Source: Deinococcus aquaticus (GTDB lineage Bacteria; Deinococcota; Deinococci; Deinococcales; Deinococcaceae). Taken from it: a DNA stretch of 64,000 nt. Made by a program: the position numbers and the translations under genes. Location: positions 1,981,501-2,045,500 of the forward strand of contig NZ_CP115165.1 of the NCBI RefSeq assembly GCF_028622095.1. The letters run 5' to 3'. Positions 33,869 through 42,901 of this stretch are shown one piece after another. The notes beneath the pieces were generated by a model, which ran no database searches, had not been told where the DNA came from, and worked only from the letters and a program-made list of their open reading frames with translations. Position 1 is the first letter of the stretch; each line of letters begins with the position of its first letter.

Positions 33869-35272
33869 TCAGGCTGGGCGGGAGGGCGTGCCGGTCAGTG
33901 TGGAGGGGGTCGGCACGGCATTCTGGGCGGCGCTGTTCAGGACGGGGATGGTCACGGTGAAGCGCGCGCCGCCCAGGCTGGCGCTGCCGGACAGGTGCGC
34001 CGCTCCGCCGTGCGCGGCGGCCAGGGCCCGCACGATCGCCAGTCCCAGCCCGCTGCCGCCGGTGTCGCGGGTGCGGCTGCCGTCCAGGCGCGTGAAGCGC
34101 GTGAACACCGCCTCGCGGCTGTCCTCGGGAACGCCGGGGCCGTCGTCCTCGACGTGCAGCAGCGCCTGCCCCTGCACCGCCTCGATCTGCACGCTGACGC
34201 GGCTGCGCGCGTGCCGCAGGGCGTTGTCCACGAGGTTGGTCGTGATCTGCCGCACCCGCACCGGGTCCCCGTGAATCAGGGTTTCGGCCGCTTGCACGCT
34301 GAGCAGCACGCCGCGCGCCGCTGCGCGGTCCTGGAGGTCGCCCACCACATCCCGGCCCAGGGTGCCCAGGTCCAGCGGGCAGGGGTCCAGGGCCAGTTTG
34401 CCGCCCTCGGCGAGCGTGATGGTGCGCAGGTCCCCGACCAGCCGGGTCAGCAGTTGCGTTTGCGTGCTCAGCAGCGTGATCTGCTCGGTGTTCAGCGGGT
34501 ACACGCCGTCTTCCAGGGCGTCCAGGCGGGCCTGCATGACCGCGATGGGGGTGCGCAGCTCATGGGCGATATCCGCGACTGCCTGCTGCCGCTCCTGCTC
34601 CAGCAGTTGCAGGTTCTCGGCCATCTCGTTGAAACTCTGCGCCAGGGCCGCCATTTCACGCTCGCTGGTCTGCATGGGCGCGCGGGCGCTCAGGTCACCG
34701 CCGGCCAGCCGGGACGCCGCGCGCGACACCGCCGATACCGGCTGCGCGATCCGCCGCGCCAGCAGCCACGCCAGCAGCGCTGCGGCCGTCACGGCGAGCA
34801 CTCCCACCTGCACGAGGCTGCGCTGTATGTCCCGCACGAAATCCTGCGAGCGGTTCGACTGATCGCGCGGCTGGTCCCGCAGTCCGCGCGGCCGGCGGCC
34901 CTGCTCGACCCGGGCGTTCTCGCCGGTCGGGAGTTTCACGGTGCCGTTCACGTCCGGGCTGCTCTGACCGGGTTCCAGGAAGGGGTCCACGATCATCCCG
35001 GTACGGATTTCCGGCACGGGCGGCGTCGGGACGATCACCTCGCCGCGTTGCAGGGCCTCCTGCCGCTCGCGCATGGCGAGCTTGATGTCCTCGGGCAGGC
35101 GGTCCACCTGTCGCTGCACGACCAGGTTCGAGAACACCAGCACGCTGCCCACCGACACGCCCACCACCAGCAGCATCGCCAGCAGCAGCGTGACGGCCAG
35201 CGGGCGGCGGGTGCGCTGCCACGCCCAGCGGCGCCCGGAGGTGGGGGGCACGCCCGTGGGGGAGGGGGTCAC
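33869..35272 (-). CDS. Two-component sensor histidine kinase (BaeS-like)
   Basis: A 467-residue membrane kinase. TM1 (about 24-48), an extracytoplasmic sensor region of about 100 residues rich in proline and charge, TM2 (about 151-171), HAMP (about 172-225), HisKA with the phospho-acceptor in VADIAHELRTPIAV (His237), and HATPase boxes VDNALRHARSRV (N), DDGPGVP (G1) and GSGLGLAIVRALAAAHGG (G2). GTG 35272 overlaps the response-regulator stop by 4 nt. It likely senses an envelope signal and controls the divergent export operon. A dispersed repeat follows its stop. Confidence 0.9.
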   Translation of the reverse strand: MTPSPTGVPPTSGRRWAWQRTRRPLAVTLLLAMLLVVGVSVGSVLVFSNLVVQRQVDRLPEDIKLAMRERQEALQRGEVIVPTPPVPEIRTGMIVDPFLEPGQSSPDVNGTVKLPTGENARVEQGRRPRGLRDQPRDQSNRSQDFVRDIQRSLVQVGVLAVTAAALLAWLLARRIAQPVSAVSRAASRLAGGDLSARAPMQTSEREMAALAQSFNEMAENLQLLEQERQQAVADIAHELRTPIAVMQARLDALEDGVYPLNTEQITLLSTQTQLLTRLVGDLRTITLAEGGKLALDPCPLDLGTLGRDVVGDLQDRAAARGVLLSVQAAETLIHGDPVRVRQITTNLVDNALRHARSRVSVQIEAVQGQALLHVEDDGPGVPEDSREAVFTRFTRLDGSRTRDTGGSGLGLAIVRALAAAHGGAAHLSGSASLGGARFTVTIPVLNSAAQNAVPTPSTLTGTPSRPA

Positions 35273-35952
35273 GCGCCGGCTTCCAGGCGGTAGCCCACGC
35301 CGCGCACGGTGTGCAGCAGGCCGCTGGCGTTCGCAGCTTCCAGTTTGCGGCGCACGCTGGCCAGGTGGGCGTCTACCACGCGTTCCAGGGCGTCACTGTC
35401 GGGCAGGGCCGCCGCGAGCAGTTCCTCGCGCGAGAAGGCCCGGCCCGGCGATTCGGCCAGTTGCGACAGCAGCCGGAATTCGGCGGGCGTGAGGTTCAGG
35501 ACCTCGCCGTCCACGCGGGCCACGAAGCCCCGGCGGTCCACTTCCAGCGGCCCGACCCGCACGGGTCGTTCCGTGTCGTCCGGCGTGGCTCCGGCGCGGC
35601 GCAGTACGGCCCGCACGCGCGCCATCACCTCGCGCGGCCGGAACGGCTTGACGACGTAATCGTCCGCGCCGAGTTCCAGGCCCACGATCTGATCGGTCTC
35701 CTCGGCGCGGGCCGTGACCAGGATCACGGGGGTCGCGCCGTCGCCGCGCACGGTACGCAGCACGTCCAGTCCGCTGCGGCCGGGCAGCATGATGTCCAGC
35801 AGGATCAGGTCCGGGTTCAGGGCGCGGAAGGCGTGCAGGGCGGCGTTGCCGTCGGCAGCCCGTTCGGTGCGGTAGCCTTCCTGCCGGGCGTAGGCTTCGA
35901 GCACCTCGGCCAGTTGCGGTTCGTCCTCGACAATCAGGATCAGGGCATTCAT
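35269..35952 (-). CDS. OmpR-family response regulator (BaeR-like)
   Basis: A 227-residue regulator. The receiver has the acidic pair ED (10-11), phospho-acceptor Asp53 in LILLDIMLPGRSG, and the conserved lysine in ADDYVVKPFRP. The C-terminal winged helix has LTPAEFRLLSQLAESPGRAFSREELL and VDAHLASVRRKLE. It is first in an operon with the kinase. Two CTTC half-sites 11 bp apart precede its own -10, and the same arrangement is found before the export operon, suggesting that it controls both. Confidence 0.9.
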   Translation of the reverse strand: MNALILIVEDEPQLAEVLEAYARQEGYRTERAADGNAALHAFRALNPDLILLDIMLPGRSGLDVLRTVRGDGATPVILVTARAEETDQIVGLELGADDYVVKPFRPREVMARVRAVLRRAGATPDDTERPVRVGPLEVDRRGFVARVDGEVLNLTPAEFRLLSQLAESPGRAFSREELLAAALPDSDALERVVDAHLASVRRKLEAANASGLLHTVRGVGYRLEAGA

Positions 35953-35958
35953 GGCCGT

Positions 35959-35964
35959 ATGGTA
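35959..35964 (-). promoter_or_regulatory. Leaderless -10 box TACCAT for the response regulator
   Basis: TACCAT ends 6 nt before ATG 35952 on the minus strand. Confidence 0.6.
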
Positions 35965-35976
35965 GGTGAGGCGCGT

Positions 35977-35991
35977 GAAGGTCAGACGAAG
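35977..35991 (-). promoter_or_regulatory. Candidate response-regulator box at its own promoter
   Basis: On the minus strand CTTC occurs at 35991-35988 and 35980-35977, exactly 11 bp apart, with the nearer copy 12 bp from the -10 box. The spacing fits a tandem OmpR/PhoB-type site. Confidence 0.5.
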
Positions 35992-36054
35992 TGCCCGCGC
36001 GGCCCTGACCGCCACTTTCCGGCGCCAGTGACGTGCTGCACGCGCCAGAGCCTT

Positions 36055-36091
36055 CTTCGACGAATCTTCATAAAGGCTGCGCGGAGTCTTC
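36055..36091 (+). promoter_or_regulatory. Candidate response-regulator boxes before the export operon
   Basis: CTTC at 36055, CTTC at 36066, CTGC at 36077 and CTTC at 36088 form an 11-bp ladder; the last copy ends 12 bp before the -10 box, as at the divergent promoter. Confidence 0.55.
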
Positions 36092-36103
36092 GTGGGCGGC
36101 CAG

Positions 36104-36109
36104 CACACT
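36104..36109 (+). promoter_or_regulatory. Weak -10 box CACACT of the export operon
   Basis: CACACT ends 6 nt before ATG 36116. The poor -10 and missing -35 fit an activator-dependent promoter. Confidence 0.5.
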
Positions 36110-36115
36110 CGGGGC

Positions 36116-37575
36116 ATGAACCTGCCTCCTGCCCATCCGTTCCGCCGGGGCCTGCCGCTGGCCCTGGCCCTGAGTGCCGCGCTGGCACTGGCATCCGGCC
36201 CTGCACTGGCGCAGGCCACGCCGGCCGCGCCGCCTGCCACGACCCCTGCTACGACCCAGGCGCCGGCGCCCCAGCCCACCGCTACCCAGACCTACACGCT
36301 GGAACAGGCGTATGCGCAACTGGCCGGCGCACCCAGCGTGACCCGCGCCGCCCTGAGCGTGCAGGTCGCGCAGCAGAACCTTGAGGCGGCCCGCAGCGCC
36401 CTGGGCCTGACCGTCAGCGTGAACGGCAACGCCAGTTACGTGGGCAGCGGCGCGGGTACCGCCAGTGACGGCACGGCCACCACGACCGCCTCCAGCCTGA
36501 GCGGGAACGCCGGGGTCAGCGTCAGCCTGGGCCTGCTGCCCTGGTCGAACAACCAGAGCAGCCTGCGCGCCTCGGAACGCAGCCTCGCGCTGGCCCGCGC
36601 GACGCTACAGGAAACGCAGCGCAGCGCCCGCCTGAACGTCACGCAGGCGTACTTCGACGCCGTGCTGGCCACGCAGGACCTGCAGATCAGCGCGCAGACG
36701 GCCGCGCTGCGCGCCCGGCAGTTGCAGGTGGCGCAGGCGCAGGACGCCGCCGGGAACGCCGCGCCCGAGGCCGTCCTGAGCGCGCAGGCCGCCCTGCAGG
36801 CGGCGCAGTCGGCCGCCGCGCAGGCGCAGGGCACCCTGGACACCGCGCAGCGCACCCTGGAATCCGCGCTGGGCGTCAGCCTGGGCCGCGTGACCTTCAG
36901 CCCCCCTGCCCAGGCGACCCTGACCCTGCCGGACGTGAGTGCCCTGGTCGCCCGCGCCCGTACCGGCCACGCCGACGTGATCACCGCGCAGAACACCCTG
37001 GCCGCCGCGCAGGACACCCTGGACACGGCCCAGCGGGACGCGACCCTGCCGGACCTGACCGCCAGCGTCGGCTACGGCGGCGGCAGCGCCGGGACGCTCA
37101 GCACCAGCCTGAACCTGAAGCAGGGCACCCTGAGCAGCGCCTACAGCGTGCCGGTCGGCAGCAGCAGCAGCAGCACCTCTGGCAGCAGTGGGGGCCGCCT
37201 GACCGCCAGCCTCAGCGGCTCGTACGTCGTGTACTCCCCGGCCCAGAAGGCCAGCCTCAGCGCCGATCAGGCGTCCGTGACGCAGGCCGCGCTGTCCCTG
37301 ACCGTCGCGCAGCAGAACGTGGAACTCGATGTCCGCAGCCGCTTCATCGCCGCGCAGCAGGCCCTGACCGCCGTGCAGACCCGCCAGACGCAGGTGCAGG
37401 TCGCGCAGCAGCAACTTGCGACCGCGCAGGCCCGCGTGCAGGCCGGCACCGCCACCCCCGACGACGTGCAGAGCGCCGAACTGACCCTCGCGCAGGCGCA
37501 GCGTGACCTGCTGTCCGCCCGCCTGAGCGCCCAGACCACCCTGATTCAACTCGACAACGCCGCCGGAGGCCCCCA

Positions 37576-37579
<4 letters not shown>
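36116..37579 (+). CDS. TolC-family outer-membrane efflux protein (first copy)
   Basis: A 487-residue secreted protein. The signal peptide is LPLALALSAALALASGPALA. The rest is the TolC duplicated helix pattern, with long Ala/Gln-rich coiled coils (VQVAQQNLEAARSALGLTV; SAQAALQAAQSAAAQAQ; VAQQNVELDVRSRFIAAQQA). A serine/glycine-rich loop at about 345-360 lies between the halves. It should form the outer-membrane channel of the exporter encoded downstream. The next gene overlaps it by 4 nt. ATG 36116 is chosen from the -10 spacing and signal peptide. Confidence 0.8.
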
Positions 37580-38663
<1,084 letters not shown>

Positions 38664-38667
<4 letters not shown>

Positions 38668-40070
38668 GCGCCGCGTCCATGCGCACGGACCGCCCGGCCC
38701 GCCGCGCCCGCTGGCCGTGGATCGTGGGCGGTCTACTGCTGATCGGCGCGGTCGGCGGGACCGTCGCGTACCGCGCCCGCAGCGCCGACTCCACCCAGGC
38801 CGTCGCCACGACCAGCACCGCCCGCGCGCAGCAGGGCGTGATCCGCGTATCCGTCAGTGGTCCCGGCACGCTGGAAGCCGCGCAGACCCGCACGGTCGGC
38901 GCGGACCTGACCGCCACGGTCGGCGCGGTCCCGGCGGTCGGCGAGCGCGTCACGAGGGGGCAGCTGATCACCACCCTCATCAGCGACACGGTCGAGCAGA
39001 ACGTGGCGGCGGCGCAGCTGAACCTCGACAAGGCCCGCGCCGGACTGGACGCCACGCGCGCCTCGCAGGCCAGCAGCGCCGCGCAGCGCCAGAGCAGCGC
39101 CACCGGCGCGCAGAACACCCTGACGCAGGCGCAGCAGGCCCTCACGGACGCCCAGCGCACCCTGGACGGCCAGCGGCAACTGGCGGCCATCGGGGCGCTC
39201 AGCGCCTCGGCCCTGGCGGACGCGCAGTCGGCCGTCCTGAAAGCGCAGCAGACCGTGGACAGCGCCCGCGCCAGCCTCAGCGCCGCGCAGACGCAGGCCA
39301 GCACGGGCGGCGCCAGCGACACGCAGAACCTGCGCAGCCAGCAGATCGCCGTGCAGCAGGCGCAGGACAGCCTGGAAGCCGCTCAGCAGGACCGCGCGGA
39401 CCTGAAGGTGTACGCCCCCATCACCGGGGTGATCAGCACCGTCACCGCCACCGAGGGCACCGTCGTGAACAGCGGCGCGACCATCCTGACCGTCCTGGAT
39501 GACAGCACCCTGAACCTGCCCGTGCAGATCGACGAGACCGAGATCGCCGGCGTGAAGGCCGGCCAGAGCGCCGAGGTGACCCTGGACGCCTTCGACGGGC
39601 AGACCTTCACCGGCAAGGTCGTGCGCGTCTCGCCCGGCGCGACCGCCAGCAGCGGCATCAGCGTGTTCACCGCCACCGTGCAGTTGCCCAACCCCGACGG
39701 TCAGCTGCGCTCGGGCATGACCGCCGAGGCCGAGATCATCCAGAGCGAGGAATCCGGCCTGCTGGTGCCCAGCAAGGCCATTCAGACCGTGCGGGGCCGC
39801 AGTTACGTGCAGCTGCCCACCGCCGAGGGCGCCGCCGGGGACGCCGCAGACGAGCCGGTGCGGGTCGAGACCGGCGCGACCGACGGCACGAACACGGTCG
39901 TCACCAGCGGCCTGGAAGCCGGGCAGCAGGTCGTCGTGCCCGGCGCGGCCCGCAGCGCCACCGGTACGGGCAGTGGCACGGGCAGCGGCAGTGGGAACCG
40001 CCAGAACAGCCAGGGCGGTTTCGGGACCGGCGGTCCGCCCGCCGGCGGCTTCGGCGGGGGCGCTCCGTGA
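38664..40070 (+). CDS. Periplasmic adaptor (membrane fusion) protein, MacA/HlyD-like
   Basis: A 468-residue adaptor. One N-terminal TM (WPWIVGGLLLIGAVGGTVAY), a lipoyl half-motif (VSGPGTLEAAQTRTVGADLT), a coiled-coil hairpin (about 110-235), the second lipoyl half (DLKVYAPITGVISTVTATEG), a beta-barrel (LPVQIDETEIAGVKAGQSAE) and a membrane-proximal domain. The C-terminal 35 residues are Gly/Ser-rich and probably disordered. It bridges the inner-membrane MacB-type transporter and the TolC channel. GTG 38664 overlaps the previous stop. Confidence 0.85.
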
Positions 40071-40852
40071 GTGCCGCGCAGACCGCCGGGCCGGTCGTGG
40101 ACATCCGCGACGTGCGCAAGGTGTACGAGCAGGGCGACGTGATCTTCGAGGCCCTGAAGGGCGTCAGCGTGCAGATCGCGCAGGGCGAGATGGTCGCCCT
40201 GATGGGACCGTCCGGCAGCGGCAAGACCACCCTGATGCAGGTCATCGGCCTGCTCGACCGGCCTAGCAGCGGCTCGTACCGGCTGGCCGGGCGGGACGTG
40301 ACCACCCTCAGCGAGAACGAACGCGCCGAGGCCCGCAACACCGACATCGGCTTCGTCTTTCAGGCCTTTCACCTGCTGCCGCGCCTGAGCCTCGTCGAGA
40401 ACGTCGAGGTGCCCCTCACGTACGCCGGCGTGCCGCCCCGCGAACGCCGCGAGCGGGCCATGCAGGTCCTGGCGCGCGTGGGACTGGCCGACAAGGCCCG
40501 CAACCTGCCCAGCCAGATCAGCGGCGGGCAGAAACAGCGCGTGGCGGTCGCCCGCGCCCTGGCCGGCAGCCCGCGCCTGCTGCTGGCCGACGAACCCACC
40601 GGGAACCTCGACACCCGCACCAGCGAGGAGGTCATGGGTCTGTTCAGCGCCCTGCACGCCGAGGGCACCACCGTCGTGATCGTCACGCACGAGGACGACA
40701 TCGGCGCGTACGCGCAGCGCGTGATCCGCGTGCGTGACGGAGTGATCGAATCCGACCGCCGCCAGACGCCCCGCACGTCCATGACCCACCACTCGCCCGC
40801 CCAGCAGTCCGGCCACCAGTCCGGCGCGGCGCCCAGCGGGGGTCAGCCGTGA
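40067..40852 (+). CDS. MacB/LolD-type ABC transporter ATP-binding protein
   Basis: A 261-residue ATPase: Walker A GPSGSGKTT (about 46-54), Q-loop FVFQAFHLLPRLSLVENV, signature ISGGQKQRVAVARAL, Walker B LLLADEPTGNLD and the H-loop IVTHEDD. It is of the MacB/LolD/FtsE class that powers mechanotransmission rather than direct transport. The C-terminal 30 residues after the NBD are His/Gln-rich and unusual. It partners the permease encoded next (4-nt overlap). Confidence 0.9.
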   Translation: MSAAQTAGPVVDIRDVRKVYEQGDVIFEALKGVSVQIAQGEMVALMGPSGSGKTTLMQVIGLLDRPSSGSYRLAGRDVTTLSENERAEARNTDIGFVFQAFHLLPRLSLVENVEVPLTYAGVPPRERRERAMQVLARVGLADKARNLPSQISGGQKQRVAVARALAGSPRLLLADEPTGNLDTRTSEEVMGLFSALHAEGTTVVIVTHEDDIGAYAQRVIRVRDGVIESDRRQTPRTSMTHHSPAQQSGHQSGAAPSGGQP

Positions 40853-42180
40853 CGGCCGCCGATCAGCCCGCCGGGAAGCCCGCTGCTCAGACCGCCGTAC
40901 CGGCCGCCACTCCGGCTCCCCGGCGGGGGGGCGGCATCGGCCTGGGCGGCGCGTTCACCATCGCGTGGCGCGCCATCGTGGGCACCCCGCTACGCTCGGT
41001 CCTGACGGCGCTGGGCGTGATTATCGGCGTGGCCGCCGTTGTCGCCCTGACCGCCATCGGGCAGGGCAGTACCGCCGGCGTCACGAAGAACCTCGAGAGC
41101 CTGGGCACCAACCTGCTGACCGTGCAGAGCGCCCGTGGGGGCGGCGGCGGCAGCCTGGTCCGCAGCGGCCCCCGCCAGACCATCACCGTCGAGGACGCCG
41201 AGGCCCTGGCCACCGCCTTCCCGGACCGCGTGGGGGGCGTGGCCCCCACCGTGAACAGCTCCGTGCAGGCCAAACTGGGCAGCGCGAACACCCAGGCCAG
41301 CGTGCTCGGCACCTGGCCCGCCTACGAAACGGTGCGCAACAGCCCCGTCGAGACCGGCGCGTACTTCACGGACGCCGACAACAAGAGCCGCAAACGCGTC
41401 GCCGTGATCGGCCATCAGGTCCTGACCGATCTGTGGGGCGAGGACGCTGCGCCCGATCAGGCCATCGGGCAGAAGGTCAGGCTGGGCAGCGTGTCCTTCA
41501 CCGTGACCGGCGTGCTGCCCGACAAGGGTGCCACTGGCTTCGGGAATGCCAACAGTCAGGTGCTCATCCCGCTGGGCACGTACCTGCAACGCTTCTCGCG
41601 CACCAACAGCGCGGGCGGCGAACCCACCGTCAGCAGCGTCTACCTCCAGGCGGTCAGCGCCGACGACCTGACCGCGCTGCAGGCGGACGTGACCGACCTG
41701 CTCAGCACCCGCCACGATCAGACCGACCCGGACAACCTGGACTTCCAGGTGCAGAACCAGGCGGACAGCCTCGCCAGCCTCAGCAGCGTGACGGGCACCC
41801 TGACCCTGCTCGTCGGCGCGATCGCCGGGATCAGCCTGCTGGTCGGCGGCATCGGCATCATGAACATCATGCTGGTGTCCGTCACGGAACGCACCCGCGA
41901 GATCGGCGTCCGCAAGGCCCTGGGCGCCAAGCCGCGCGACATCCTCACGCAGTTCCTGGTCGAGGCCAGCCTGCTGTCCATCGGCGGCGGCGTGATCGGC
42001 ATGCTGCTCGGCGTGGGCGTGGCGTACCTGGGGAACCTCGCCGGAATCGCCCCGGTGTTCAGCGCCACTCCCATGATCGTCGCGTTCCTGTTCAGCGCCC
42101 TGGTCGGCGTGTTCTTCGGGTACTACCCGGCCGCCCGCGCCGCCCGCCTCGACCCCGTCGATTCACTGCGTTACGAGTAA
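40849..42180 (+). CDS. MacB-like ABC permease (FtsX domain)
   Basis: A 443-residue permease. TM1 (about 60-80) is preceded by AWRAIVGTPLRSVLTALGVI, followed by a periplasmic MacB core domain of about 220 residues (NLESLGTNLLTVQSARGGGGG...), then three TMs with the FtsX motif SLLVGGIGIMNIMLVSVTER and TREIGVRKALGAKPRDI. MacB normally fuses ATPase and permease; here they are separate genes. Likely substrates are peptides, lipids or macrolides; none can be chosen. Confidence 0.88.
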   Translation: MTAADQPAGKPAAQTAVPAATPAPRRGGGIGLGGAFTIAWRAIVGTPLRSVLTALGVIIGVAAVVALTAIGQGSTAGVTKNLESLGTNLLTVQSARGGGGGSLVRSGPRQTITVEDAEALATAFPDRVGGVAPTVNSSVQAKLGSANTQASVLGTWPAYETVRNSPVETGAYFTDADNKSRKRVAVIGHQVLTDLWGEDAAPDQAIGQKVRLGSVSFTVTGVLPDKGATGFGNANSQVLIPLGTYLQRFSRTNSAGGEPTVSSVYLQAVSADDLTALQADVTDLLSTRHDQTDPDNLDFQVQNQADSLASLSSVTGTLTLLVGAIAGISLLVGGIGIMNIMLVSVTERTREIGVRKALGAKPRDILTQFLVEASLLSIGGGVIGMLLGVGVAYLGNLAGIAPVFSATPMIVAFLFSALVGVFFGYYPAARAARLDPVDSLRYE

Positions 42181-42198
42181 CCCTCAAGGAGATCCACC

Positions 42199-42789
42199 AT
42201 GAACACATTCACCCGCACCGCCCTTGTTCCCGCCGCCCTCACCCTGACCGCCCTGACCGTCGGCGCCGCCTCGGCGCAGCAGACCGGACAGCGTCAGATG
42301 ACCCCGGAAATGCAGGCCCGCCTGAAGGCCATGCAGCCCATCACGGACCTCGCGCAGACCGTGCGCTTGCTCCCGGACCTCGAGAAGAACAGGGCCACGG
42401 CCCTGAGCAAGGCGCAGGCCGCGCAACTGCTGCCCATCCTGACTACCCTTCAGAAGGCGGCGGCCGTGCAGCCCAACGACGCCGGGAAGTACCTCACGCA
42501 GATCGAGGATAAGATCCTGACCAGCAAGCAACTCACGGCCCTGGACGGCCTGTTCCTGAAAGCCGAGAAGGAACGCGAAGCCCAGCGCGCCCAGCGTCAG
42601 AGCGCCCAGGGTGGCGGCCAGACCGCCGGAGCCCGCATTCCCGGCCTGCCCGGCGGCCTGGGAGCGCTGGGCGGCAACCGCAGCGGCGGCCAGGGCGCGC
42701 AGGGTCAGCCCGGCCAGTTCAACCCCTTCAAGCAGGACCGCCTGGCCGACCAGCTGAAGGCCTACGTGGCCCTCCTGAAGAAGAAGTAA
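42199..42789 (+). CDS. Small secreted helical protein, last gene of the export operon
   Basis: A 196-residue protein with signal peptide ALVPAALTLTALTVGAASAQ. The mature part is helical (ALSKAQAAQLLPILTTLQKA, then KILTSKQLTALDGLFLKAEK) with a Gly/Gln-rich stretch near 135-175. The helix pattern recalls small periplasmic proteins near other export operons and, loosely, Spy/CpxP-type stress proteins that damp BaeS/CpxA kinases. AAGGAGAT precedes ATG 42199 by 5 nt. It could be cargo, a chaperone, or a feedback sensor for the kinase at 33869; none is proven. Confidence 0.6.
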   Translation: MNTFTRTALVPAALTLTALTVGAASAQQTGQRQMTPEMQARLKAMQPITDLAQTVRLLPDLEKNRATALSKAQAAQLLPILTTLQKAAAVQPNDAGKYLTQIEDKILTSKQLTALDGLFLKAEKEREAQRAQRQSAQGGGQTAGARIPGLPGGLGALGGNRSGGQGAQGQPGQFNPFKQDRLADQLKAYVALLKKK

Positions 42790-42817
42790 GACGGATTCCG
42801 GGCGGTCAATTAACAAG
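42790..42817. repeat. Dispersed repeat, fragment H (left end)
   Basis: GACGGATTCCG...TCAATTAACAA matches the left end of the full copies. On the + strand GATTCCG begins exactly 4 nt after the TAA of the secreted-protein gene. Confidence 0.6.
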
Positions 42818-42825
42818 CCGCTGTC

Positions 42826-42871
42826 CAGGCAGGAGGCCCTCACCGTTCGGCGGGTGGGGGCCTCCTGCCTG
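42826..42871. terminator. Bidirectional terminator, 14-bp stem
   Basis: CAGGCAGGAGGCCC (42826-42839) pairs exactly with 42858-42871 around an 18-nt loop, between the convergent export operon and the HD-GYP gene. Confidence 0.75.
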
Positions 42872-42901
42872 ACATGGCAACGCGACAGACACCTGTCCGG
42901 A

